64,000 nucleotides of DNA from Fistulifera solaris (Eukaryota > Bacillariophyta > Bacillariophyceae > Naviculales > Stauroneidaceae), in contig AP026124.1 in NCBI GenBank assembly GCA_030295235.1, positions 186,001 through 250,000 on the forward strand. The letters are read 5' to 3'. Shown piece by piece: positions 54,895 through 64,000 of the stretch. Position numbers and translations under genes: made by a program. A model generated the notes under the pieces. That model ran no database searches and was not told the DNA's origin. It saw only the letters and a program-made list of their open reading frames with translations. Each line of letters opens with the position of its first letter. Positions within the stretch are counted from its first letter, which is position 1.

Positions 54895-55845
54895 AATGAG
54901 GGATGCTGAATTAGAAGTGCCGCTTCACTGACGGATTCTAAAGCTTAATTGTTCTTAATTTGGGGTTTGAGTGGCTCGTACACGAAGGAAATGCAGCTAC
55001 CGGTACCCCTACCGGTATTTTGCGCATCACAATAAAAATGTTCGAGTTTATTGCAGCCACAACAAACAATATTTAACGGCGGACGGCAAAGCGGACACTA
55101 TAACGTAGAAAGTACTCTTGACATTTCCACCACGATTGAATTTCAGTCCCTGAACGGATGTTTATCATTGAATCGACGTCTGGTCGCTTTCGTTGGCATC
55201 CAAAATTTCAGAAATACAATAACTATGCTCCGTTATTTTTGATAGGTACATCTGCATAGAATTTATCAATCGTCTACGTTCCAAAAGCTCAAAAACTTTG
55301 CGTTTCATGGACACTATGGTTTCCAGGCCACGAATGAATTTCAGTCATGAGCAATGAACGATTTCTTTTTCTCAAGTGAGTCGACGTGCAACCGTTCTCT
55401 TCGGTTTTACTGTATAATGGTATCATGATACTAACAATAAGAGGAAATTCAATTTCAGTGCATTTAACAGTCGTTTACTTCGGAACAATCCTGGATCACA
55501 TGTGTTAAGATTTTACTAAAGCCCAAAGTGTAGGCGACCTTTTGATGTCGTACAGGTATGTTCTTCCTATGTGTAAATTACATGCCGGAGTAAGGTTTCG
55601 CGAAACTCGCAATGTTTTAGCAACGCTTCAAAAATAATGACAAGACAGAATGAGGTGATTGTGGCGCACCTCTTTCATCTATTTATTTGTCATCCATCTT
55701 TTATCAAAACGTTCTTGAAGGCCTATTTTGCAACACACGAATTTGTCACTTGCTGTACTGGAGATTGGAAGGAGTTAAACGTCAATCTACTTAGGCTGCA
55801 TTATTATTATTTTATAGCACAGCCACGTTTTCAGCACAATTCACT
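54895..55845. promoter_or_regulatory. Divergent intergenic region, no gene seen
   Basis: 951 bp between Nup58 and the PP2A scaffold gene. It contains CTACCGGTACCCCTACCGGTAT at about 54996-55017, a long imperfect GGTACC-type motif. No coding sequence is supported; open frames at 55051-55242 and 55637-55951 lack domain character, the latter crossing the PP2A start. Confidence 0.4.
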
Positions 55846-58124
55846 ATGCAAGCTCCGCAACCAATGGACATTGATCCTATTGACGATGGTCCCAGATCAT
55901 TGTCAAGTCCGAACGGTAGTTCATCCGACAGGTCAAACAATTTTCAGGTGATAACGCTGCCGGTAACGATTTCGAAGGAAGAGGACGCCAGGAAAGCTAT
56001 TGATATGTTGCGCAGTGAAGACTCGACTGCTCGTGTTTCTGCTGCGCATCGTCTCGACTCGATCGCGTCTGTTTTAGGCCCGGAAAGAACTAGACATGTA
56101 AGTCGCCTTTTCTCCGCTACACAACCGTTCTCTGTTCATATTGTTCTCTTTCTCACATTGGTTTTGTTATCAAGGAGTTGTTACCATTCGTCACCGATGG
56201 AGTGGACGACGAAGATGAGGTACTACTAGCACTGGCCTCGTCATTGGGGAGAATGGTGACTCAGGTTGGAGGTCCGACACAGGCTCATACTCTTCTGCGT
56301 CCCTTGGAGTTACTGCTTACTGTAGAAGAGACGCTAGTTCGGGAAACAGCAACATCATCCGTTCAATCGATTGCTGACCAGCTGCCGCCACAATATTTTC
56401 AGCATGACTATGCTGATATGCTTCGTCGTTTGGCATTACAGGAATGGTTCACAGCACGTATTTCTTCCGCGTGCTTGATCGCGACTGCACACACCCGATT
56501 GGTAGACCCTGAACAGCGAAAGGAACACGTTGATCTTTTTGTACGTCTTTGTAATGATGACACGCCTATGGTACGGCGTGTCGCAGCTCGACACTTGGGA
56601 TCAATGTTACAAGCAGTAGTAGTAGCAGACGGAAGAGATGTGCTCAAACCAGGTGGGATTGCTGTCGAAAAACTAGTTCCTTTGTATGAAACATTTGCTG
56701 CCGCAGATCAACCTGACTCGGTGAGGCTACAAACAGCAGAAAATTGCGTGGCGTTTGGCATTATTATCTCGTCGCTAAGCCGTCAACAAGGTCGGAGAGA
56801 ACCGCTGCGTGATAACGAAATTGCGCTATTGCAGCGCATTCTTCCACTCATTGTTGCTACGATTGATGATCGATCATGGCGTGTTCGGTGGACTGCTGCC
56901 GCAAAATTTGCTGCAGTAATAACTGCCTATGATGATTTGCCGGACGTTACCGATGTTATGGATACACTCATTCCTGCTTATGAAAAGCTGCTTCAAGATC
57001 CCGAAGCAGAGGTGCGAACAGCTGCAGCATTAAATTTAGCAGATGTAGCACGATGTAAAGCTCGTGTGCCGATGGGAAATGCAACTACGTTAAATAGAGC
57101 ATCCGATAGTTCAAACGAAGATACGTCTGGTCCACGTGTAACCGTGGCCGAGCGTTTGGTAAAACGTCTGACCAGTTTAACGGAAGACGATAGCGAGCAT
57201 GTGCGAGCTGCTGTGGCAATGGTTGCTACCGGCCTTGCTCCGGTGCTGGGCCGCGATGCGACTATTATGCACCTTGTTCCGCCTGTACTACTAATGATAC
57301 GCGATGCTGCTTCAGAAGTGCGATTGAACCTGATCTCGTCGTTGGCCGCCTTGAATGAAGTCATCGGAGTCGACTTGCTGTCGCAGTCATTGCTGCCGGC
57401 AATTTTGGATCTAGCTCAAGACGGAAAGTGGAGAATTCGTTTAGCCATCATTGAAAATATTCCTTTGCTGGCCGGGCAGCTTGGAAAGGAATTTTTACAG
57501 AAAGACTAGCTGGTCTTTGCGTGGACTGGCTTGGTGATGATATTGCTACGATTAGAAAAGCAGCTGCGAAGAATCTTGAGGTATGTTCCATTCCCTAGCC
57601 TTTTTTCTTTTCTGGGTTATGGTCTCTGCTCACTTCTTCATGTTACTACTTGTAGGAGTTAACAGCCCTGTTTGGCACAAAGTGGGCACTAGAACATCTT
57701 GTTCCGCCCATTCAGGAATTTCTTGGGAGTGAGCTTTACTTGCGCAGATTAACAGCTTTACAGGCAATCTCTCTGATGGCAACTAAGATGAGCCAAGACA
57801 CGGCGCGGAATGAAATTCTACCCACAATTTTAGACATGGCTTTAGATCGGGTACGTTTTCTGTAATTTTATCTTCTTATCAGTTTTACACCACATGCGAT
57901 CGCCGCGCTAACGTCAATGAGTTTTGCAGGTCGCAAATATTCGTTTCACTGTTGCCAGAGAGCTTGAACGAATCTCGCCGCATTGCGGGGTTTCTACTTA
58001 TGAATCACAAATTGTCCCTGTGCTGACCGTACTTATGGATGACGAGGATCGCGATGTCCGCTTCTACGCCGAATCAACTGCCACTTCTTTGGAAGAACTG
58101 CTGGCCCAAAGTGAAAGTTCGTGA
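55846..58124 (+). CDS. Protein phosphatase 2A scaffold subunit A (PR65), one frame break
   Basis: PR65 is a HEAT-repeat scaffold that holds the PP2A catalytic and regulatory subunits. Exons: 55846-56097, 56175-57580, 57656-57850, 57930-58124 (introns 77, 75, 79 nt). Repeats are clear, e.g. FVTDGVDDEDEVLLALASSLG, DDTPMVRRVAARHLGSML, DDRSWRVRWTAAAKFAAV, DPEAEVRTAAALNLADVA, DGKWRIRLAIIENIPLLAGQLG, LYLRRLTALQAISLMA, and DRVANIRFTVARELERI. Exon 2 as read stops at 57509; one more A in the A3 run at 57501-57503 gives FLQKRLAGLCVDWLGDDIATIRKAAAKNL and restores the HEAT series. About 680 aa with an N-terminal extension (MQAPQPMDIDPIDDG) before repeat 1. Essential in eukaryotes, so the break is suspect. 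Confidence 0.93.
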
Positions 58125-58494
58125 CGTAATCTTAGAAATAACTTGTGAATTTGCAAATATTCTAGGAGGCTTCAAAATTATTGTCCTATGGTTACACTGA
58201 TAGGATCGTCAGAGATGCAACATGCCGCTTCTAACGTCACACACACATCACATATAAATGGCAATTCTGCGAGAACCAGTAGGCTCTTCAGACGACAAGA
58301 TCTGAGTTCATTGTGGCAGGGTCAAATGAACTGTCTTTCCTAGACAGAATAGCAGGATTTAGTACGATAAGAACAACTAGATTGTGATCAGACAGGAACA
58401 GAAAATCACCTACCTTTTTCCAGAAACTAGTGCCGCATCATCGTCAACAATAGGAGCGTCCATTAGATCGAAAACTTCATTGGTCGAAAGACGA
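58125..58494. other. Convergent intergenic region, no gene seen
   Basis: 370 bp between convergent genes; holds both 3' ends. Nothing else seen. Confidence 0.4.
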
Positions 58495-60666
58495 TCAGAA
58501 TACGTTAAAGTTGTCGGCCTTTCCACTCCCCCCGAACTTAGATGATAGCTCCCCTAAATCAAGTGCGCTTTCTAGTTGCACATCACTCTTCATGAGAAAG
58601 TCGTCATCAAAAACGTCCAAAGCTAACGCCTCAATAGTGGTCGAACGTCCTGATTTTAAAAGAGGCTCGGGTCTCGTCATCAAATCCATGGCAATTTCAT
58701 CCAGCGTGCTTATCCTTGCCGTCGTCGATATAGGCTTAGGCTTCACCGTCGTTTCTGGTCCCAATGTGCTCTGCTCAAAGTTGCTGCTCAAGAGATGCAT
58801 TTCCTGTTCAAATTGCTCCGGATCTGTTCTCTTCGTAAAACCAGGGATATACTGCTCTTTGAGACGGTTTGCAGCCGCACTACTGTCTCGGTTCAAGGCA
58901 CATCGCTTCACAGAAGGACCTTGCAAACCGGGCTTTGTTTCTAACGTTTCATTTTGATTAGAAGTAGCGCGTTTGACCAAATCAGGTCTAGGAGCACCAG
59001 CCCGTCTTTGATTATCAGTCGAAAGGCCTGGTAAAGTCGGGGGCCACCAACGCCATCGCCTGAGCTGTTGGACCAACTTCTTGCAATCTCCTCATCCGCC
59101 GGATTTCTAGCGGACCAAGTTGACGCAACCACAGGGTCGACCTCGTAGCGTGGAGAAGGGGGACCGCTACCAGGTGTACTACCGCGTGAATTCGGGGCAC
59201 CCTTGTTGTGTGTCTGGGTAGGAGATGGATATTGCACTAGTGAACTTCCACTGTAGTCACGAGCCGGCGCTGGATAACCGCCTTGAGGAGACTGAGGAGG
59301 TCCTCCACTATGATAGGGGTATGGAGGGTAGCCATTTGGGGGAGGCGGCCCCCAATGCCCGGGATACGCCCACGGCCCCGAGTATCCCCTAGATGCTTCG
59401 CGAAAGGTTGTATACGGAATCGGATGACCGAGGGATACGTGCGGGAGCGGATTTTGGCCTAAACTATGCTCTCGATCCCAACTAAAACCAGGTATAGAGC
59501 CCCAACTTTCGTACCGACCTCCTGATGCCATGTGCTGATACGCAGCCGGGGGAGGTGGAGGCGGCGGACCTACGCTCCCATAGCTTGGATAACGGTAACC
59601 GGGTGGATAAGCGCCAGGTGGCGGCGGGCCAAAGCTTCCCGTGCTGGTGATTCGTTCTTGTGACACGTCACCAGTAGATGTACTTCGAAAGGGATCCTGC
59701 CAGGAAAATCCTTCCAGCGCAATCTGTTCATTGGGTTTCAGATATTCACGACCAAGAGAATGGTCACGAGCAAGGACGGCTTTCGACGTGCCGCCTTTCT
59801 TTGCTCCATCATGTGACTTTGTTCCCTCCGCGAACTGAGTAGATTTCTCTTGCGCCTCGTCTTCATCCGTCTTAATCATAGTAAAGGCATTTGCAAAATT
59901 AGACCGCCGCGAAAAATGAAAATAAACACGATTGCTAACACCCGCTTACCGAGTCGCCTCGTTCCGCAGCTCTTCGCTCATGCTCGAGATGTTGTCGGAT
60001 CAATGGGGCTTTTTCACGTAGCGCTTGACTAGTCTTTTCTCTGGCTTTCTTATCCCCTACATCATTCCATTTCTTTGTCTTTTCGTCAAATTTCAAAAAT
60101 CGACCAGGAGGATCTTGATTTCTCCAAATACGGATGATATCCAAAGCCACCAAAGGTTTATCCAGGCGTTTACTATTAACATAATCGATTTTGCGATCTT
60201 CCACCATCTTGCGATATCGCTTATTGCCTACATGATGATTTGTGCCGCCTGAAATGCGAGTACAGAATGACATGAGCATTAATTGATCGAACCACAAGAG
60301 ATATCATCAAAACAAAATCAAATACTGACCCCCGCGTCCATAAAGAACATCATGATCGTGTACCTCGTCAACGTCTTTCAATGGATAATCTTTCCATCGT
60401 TCCTTCCTTTCCTTTTCTTCTTGAAGTCTCGCTTCTTCATCAACACCATCGTTCGCGACCGGAGGCCCCCCTTCATTTGTCTCTTCCATGTTGTCGTCTG
60501 TACTTTCCCCTTTACTCTCGTCAACACTTTCCGCTTCTCCACCCTCCAATGGTTCCCCTTTTATGTCGTCATTGGAAGTGACATCGGGTGTTATCGCTTG
60601 TTCGTCCTCCGCAGTTGTCAACGCATCGTCTTGAATGATAGAATCATCTTGGTTAGTATCCGACAT
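58495..60666 (-). CDS. DUF6824-domain protein with Pro/Gly/Tyr-rich tail, one frame break
   Basis: Three exons: 60666-60330, 60248-59950, 59870-58495 (introns 81 and 79 nt). The N-terminus is acidic (MSDTNQDDSIIQDDALTTA onward). The DUF6824 domain spans the exon 1-2 junction: DVLYGRGGGTNHHVGNKRYR, MVEDRKIDYVNSKRLDKPLV, PPGRFLKFDEKTKKWNDVGD, KKAREKTSQALREKAP. The family is greatly expanded in diatoms and its function is unknown; nuclear regulation has been suggested from its basic, helical form. A low-complexity tail rich in GPPPP and YPP follows. One missing C in the C5 run near 59040 splits the tail; adding it gives GGPPTLPGLSTDNQRRAG and extends to FNVF. About 670 aa. Confidence 0.75.
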
Positions 60667-61535
60667 GGCGCGGCGATGTTGTGCGCGTGCACTCTTACTA
60701 AGTACAACCAGAAAGCGTGAAGTGTTTTTGATCCCAAGAAATGAGAGGTTATCCTCTTGGTCGTTTCTTTTGAAGGAAATGTTGGCTTGTAAGTTCGCTC
60801 GGGTTCTCTGAATTTAGACTTGAATAACGTTTTGTTTTTACTCGGTCACCTCCGTTCGTGCATTTTGTACGAGGCTTGAGTTGACTTGGAGAGAACTATC
60901 CGTCCGCAGAGCAGTGATCGTGTTTAGAAAACACGAAAGCGGACGACACAGATTACGATAGTGTTCAATACCGATTAGTCATTCTGCTTACGAATAAGAA
61001 CGCGCTGCAGTGGTCGAACTCGTCAAGTCGTGCTGAATTTTGATCCAAGAAAAAGATACGCCAGGTAACGTCAGCTTAACCGATCAATTTATGTACAATA
61101 TACCGGTACGACATGGAACTTACGGAAATTTCTGTCGTGTTTTGTTGATGGCTCCTTCTGTATGTATCAAAGTCTGCCGGGCAAGACTAGCTTGGTACTC
61201 CGAGTCTCACCCATGAATACCAGTAGGCCATCTTTTCATGACTGTTGTTCATCGTACCGGTACCTGTCCTCATCGTCTGTCCGGTGCTACAACTGCGAAT
61301 TGTTTTCCACGGATCCACGCGTGCTGCAAACTCCAGAAAGATGCGGGATGGCGATCATGTTGAGATGTTGGAGATCGGAGCAGTTAGAAGACGCAACAAC
61401 AACACGAGCAATAATTGATGGATGATAACATCAACATACTTAATATCGCCGTGAATAAAAAGCTTATCGCCATCTATTAGCTGTAACGCTGTTATTAAAA
61501 GCCCCTGAAAGAACACAATCGGATAGCTTAATAGC
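60667..61535. promoter_or_regulatory. Divergent intergenic region, no gene seen
   Basis: 869 bp between divergent genes. GGTACC-type motifs occur at about 61101-61110 and 61257-61266. No coding sequence is supported; the frame 61162-61425 has no domain character. Confidence 0.4.
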
Positions 61536-63227
61536 ATGACATCATTCAAGGCGATTGGCAATTCTTTGATGCTATTATTAGTCTCGTCGATTCTCGGACG
61601 CAATGTAGCAACAGCGTGGCAGTCGCCTCTCTCGCGACGCGTTTTCCAAAGATCGTTGCCTTTTGCATTATCAGCATCGACTGAGTCTTCAGCCACCGAT
61701 GCTGCAGAAGTGAAAAGCGCAAAGAAGCCCGTTCCTATCACACTCTTAAGCGGCTTTCTTGGTACAGGGAAGACTACTACCCTGAAACATCTTCTGGAAA
61801 ATGTGGACGGTGTGAAAATTGGTGTTATTGTCAATGATGTTGCTTCAGTAAACATTGACGCTAAACTCGTGGCAGGACAAACGATCGACGGAATGGTGGA
61901 ACTGCAAAACGGATGCGCATGCTGCAGTCTTGCGGATGAATTGTTCTTCTCCGTAGATACCATGGTCAAAGATCGCGAACTCGACGCTATCGTCGTGGAA
62001 CTTAGTGGTGTCGCAGATCCGATGGCGATCAAAAACAATTGGATCATGGCACCGTCCTTTGTGAAAGAGAAAGCGGATGTCACACGTGTTGTGACAGTGA
62101 TTGACGCGGCCAGTTTCGGAACGGATTACATGTCCTGGGATGAAGCACGCGAGCGAAAAGGTTGGCTCACTCCGAACGAGGAAATGTCACCCGAGGGAAA
62201 CCGCAAAGTTGCGGAACTTCTTGCGGAACAAGTCGAGGCAGCGGATATCATCTTACTCAACAAAATTGATCTGGCAGAAAATGAAGAGCAGATCGCCGTG
62301 GCGGAGAAGGTAGCGAGAGCGTTGAATGACAAGGCGGAAGTTCGCCGCGTACAATATGGTGTCATTTCTCCTAGCCTCGTCATTAGTGATGGTTCGGAAA
62401 ACAAGATTGCGCATGATCATACTCATGATTGTAAAGAACCTGATTGCACCGACAGTAGCCATTCGCATTCACACGATCACGCGTGTGCAGAACCAGACTG
62501 CACAGACATTAGCCACTCGCATTCGCACGATCACGCTTGCGCTGAACCAGGATGCACCGACAATAGTCATTCTCATTCCCATGCTCATGATGCTGAAACG
62601 TGCAATGATCCGACGTGTACGGAAGACCATTCTCACAGCCACTCGCATACTTCAGTCGACGAGCTTGGCATTGTGAACTTTGTATATAAAGCAACTCGTC
62701 CTTTTGATCCTGTTCGTCTCATGAATGTTCTGAACAAGTGGCCTGTTCCGGTAAAAGAAACGTTGGATCTTAATATTTTGAGTGAGGGTTACGAGATCCC
62801 TGGCGAGTCTTTCGATGTCGATTCTCCCTTTATCGGAGTTTTGCGCAGCAAGGGTTTTTGCTGGTTTGCACCGAATAAATGGACCGGTGCGAACGAAGAT
62901 TCTTGGCGCCATGACACTGCCATGTTCTGGAGTCATGCCGGGAAAAGTTTTACGTTAAGTTCGGCGGGCAAATGGTGGGGAACATTGGATAAGGAAACCA
63001 TGAAAAAGTATTTTGTTTCTAACATGAAAGAGTTTGATCGCATTATCGCGGAAGATTTCCAGACAGAAGAATTCGGTGATCGAAGACAAGAAATCGTTTT
63101 CATTGGAGTCAACTTGGACGAAGAGAAGATCAGAAAAACCATGGACGATTGTTTGCTGTCGGACGATGACATGGAGAAGTACCGCCGAAATCTTCGCAAC
63201 TACCAAGGTACGCTTTTCTCGAAGTAA
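61536..63227 (+). CDS. Plastid-targeted CobW/COG0523 (ZNG-type) metallochaperone GTPase with His/Cys repeats
   Basis: A G3E-family GTPase of 563 aa. The presequence includes a hydrophobic segment and NVATAW, with Trp at the likely cleavage site, indicating plastid import. The Walker A is GFLGTGKTTTL (residues about 72-82), the metal-binding CxCC motif is in QNGCACCSL (about 124-132), Walker B-type DAIVVELSGVADP, and LLNKIDL gives the NKxD base motif. Residues about 289-373 form a metal-binding insert: near-identical units of the form HDHACAEPDCTDxSHSHS repeated three to four times. The CobW C-terminal domain follows (LGIVNFVYKATRPFDPVRL, GVLRSKGFCWFA). It probably hands zinc or cobalt to plastid enzymes; the metal cannot be told from sequence. 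Intact single exon. Confidence 0.9.
   Translation: MTSFKAIGNSLMLLLVSSILGRNVATAWQSPLSRRVFQRSLPFALSASTESSATDAAEVKSAKKPVPITLLSGFLGTGKTTTLKHLLENVDGVKIGVIVNDVASVNIDAKLVAGQTIDGMVELQNGCACCSLADELFFSVDTMVKDRELDAIVVELSGVADPMAIKNNWIMAPSFVKEKADVTRVVTVIDAASFGTDYMSWDEARERKGWLTPNEEMSPEGNRKVAELLAEQVEAADIILLNKIDLAENEEQIAVAEKVARALNDKAEVRRVQYGVISPSLVISDGSENKIAHDHTHDCKEPDCTDSSHSHSHDHACAEPDCTDISHSHSHDHACAEPGCTDNSHSHSHAHDAETCNDPTCTEDHSHSHSHTSVDELGIVNFVYKATRPFDPVRLMNVLNKWPVPVKETLDLNILSEGYEIPGESFDVDSPFIGVLRSKGFCWFAPNKWTGANEDSWRHDTAMFWSHAGKSFTLSSAGKWWGTLDKETMKKYFVSNMKEFDRIIAEDFQTEEFGDRRQEIVFIGVNLDEEKIRKTMDDCLLSDDDMEKYRRNLRNYQGTLFSK
62404..62655 (+). repeat. In-frame His/Cys metal-binding repeat in the CobW gene
   Basis: A tandem coding repeat of about 60 bp per unit; three close copies (starting near 62410, 62470 and 62530) and a fourth diverged one. 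Each encodes HDH, a CxxxxC pair within an EPxCTD context, and SHSHS. High DNA similarity between the middle units suggests recent duplication. Confidence 0.85.
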
Positions 63228-63317
63228 GGAGAAAGTAAGTCTTAATGTTTAATCGAGCTAATTCTAAGAAACATTAAGCACGGCACCTGGTAAGCTGAGG
63301 CGCATTTAAAATCGAAT

Positions 63318-63358
63318 GGTACCAGGTACCGGTACCACCGTACATACCGTACCGTACT
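63318..63358. repeat. GGTACC-rich cluster
   Basis: GGTACCAGGTACCGGTACC followed by TACATACCGTACCGTAC; the same vocabulary as the cluster at 45320-45436, and again close to a copy of the palindromic repeat. Confidence 0.65.
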
Positions 63359-63450
63359 CCTACTAGTAGTTTACGATGTGCTTGCATAAGAAAGTCGGAG
63401 CGGTATCGCGCATTTTATTCGTCTCGTTCCTTCGCATGCGATGGAAACGG

Positions 63451-63512
63451 CGTTAAATTTTGCCTCGTCGTGGAAGCTACGTAAAATTTTCTACTGGAGG
63501 CAGAATTTTACT
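63451..63512. repeat. Dispersed palindromic repeat, copy 2
   Basis: Begins CGTTAAATTTTGCCTCGTCG and ends GGAGGCAGAATTTTACTG. It aligns with 45118-45182 along its whole length with a few substitutions and small gaps; its arms are no longer a perfect match. Confidence 0.75.
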
Positions 63513-63706
63513 GTCCTTTCAAGTCATGCACGTCGTATTCGCACGCGTTAAATCTCACAAGATTGTGTTCGAATTCTACGCGTTGACCTAACTTTTCCCA
63601 TGCTCAAGCGTGTGTTATTAAGTCTTTTTGAATTAAAAACATACTTTGATCCATCCAAAGAGAGACCTTATGAGAATTAGAAGCCTACCATATCCTTTTG
63701 AGCAAA

Positions 63707-64000
63707 ATGACAGCAAACGCTAGTTGCAGTGATGTAACTTTTGCTGTCAATGAATGCTTCAATCTTTGCAACGATTTGCACGAAGAGTTAGATGGCAGCG
63801 GTGAAGCCATCCGCGTCGGAAATTTGACATTTGTCGAAGGAATCCTAGGACGAGGTGCTTATGGTACCGTTCGACTCGCCGTGCGTGACCGAAATTGTCT
63901 ACCAGCGCACACGAAAACCACGCAAACGACGTCGTCTCGTCGGCTGGGTCGAAGCATATCAGCCCCAGCCGGGAAGGATATATTTCGATCAAATTACAAT
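63707..64000 (+). CDS. Protein kinase, N-terminal part (cut by window end)
   Basis: An ATG at 63707 opens MTANASCSDVTFAVNEC and the frame runs to the end of the window without a stop (98 codons). It contains a glycine-rich ATP-binding loop, VEGILGRGAYGTVRLAVRD, the GxGxxG signature of a Ser/Thr protein kinase. The VAIK lysine has not yet appeared; after the loop comes a Thr/Ser/Arg-rich stretch (KTTQTTSSRRLGRSIS), which is an insertion between strands beta-2 and beta-3 if the domain continues. The kinase family cannot be named from this fragment. Confidence 0.75.
   Translation, partial: MTANASCSDVTFAVNECFNLCNDLHEELDGSGEAIRVGNLTFVEGILGRGAYGTVRLAVRDRNCLPAHTKTTQTTSSRRLGRSISAPAGKDIFRSNYN

Larger units (their letters stand above)
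63228..63706. other. Intergenic with repeat copies
   Basis: 479 bp between CobW and the kinase. It contains a GGTACC cluster (63318-63358) and copy 2 of the palindromic repeat. No gene. Confidence 0.45.

Noticed and set aside
53414-54931. Antisense open frames over the FG nucleoporin
   Set aside because: Low-complexity mirror images of the FG/TPAPA repeats.
1-64000. tRNA or rRNA genes
   Set aside because: Reading for T-loop and rRNA-like sequence by eye gave nothing convincing; a covariance search would be needed to exclude them fully.

Overview
The window looks like nuclear DNA of a pennate diatom, closest in character to Phaeodactylum tricornutum. The evidence is a fucoxanthin chlorophyll a/c protein with the bipartite plastid presequence (cleavage before an aromatic residue), several other proteins with the same presequence type, short GT-AG introns of about 65-110 nt, a DUF6824 protein (a family expanded in diatoms), and closely packed genes on both strands. 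I see no organelle DNA, rRNA gene, tRNA gene, CRISPR array or provirus.

Layout. 0-12.4 kb: a PTPS-III-like pterin enzyme, a triose-phosphate translocator without a presequence, an FCP antenna gene, a large unknown protein, a small COPI-associated-like membrane protein, a plastid-targeted unknown, a bZIP factor behind a cluster of CRE half-sites, a secreted Het-C/vWA protein and an ABHD17-like hydrolase. 12.8-23 kb: proteasome beta-3, a SNF2/Brahma remodeller, a plastid thioredoxin-fold protein, a La protein and a LarC homologue. 23-28.3 kb: an OSCA/TMEM63-type channel and a METTL17/Rsm22 mitoribosome factor. 28.8-30.6 kb: a non-autonomous DNA transposon with 33-bp terminal inverted repeats, a perfect 8-bp target duplication and an internal minisatellite. 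30.7-45 kb: Urb2, an NDPK-like protein, acetolactate synthase, a small membrane protein, an hnRNP-H/F-like RRM protein and adenylosuccinate lyase. 45-64 kb: an HMG-box protein, MED31, a plastid thioredoxin-like protein, presequence protease PreP, Nup58, the PP2A scaffold subunit, a DUF6824 protein, a plastid CobW-family GTPase with His/Cys repeats, and the start of a protein kinase.

The genes are a mixed housekeeping set with no operon-like logic. Plastid functions (antenna, branched-chain amino acids, metal chaperone, sugar-phosphate exchange) sit beside transcription, chromatin and RNA genes. 

Many otherwise well conserved and probably essential genes are interrupted by one or two single-base frame breaks, mostly in short homopolymers and mostly deletions. 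I read this as residual consensus error in the assembly rather than gene decay, and give such genes as single loci. Coordinates of spliced genes were worked out by hand from splice-site consensus and reading frame.
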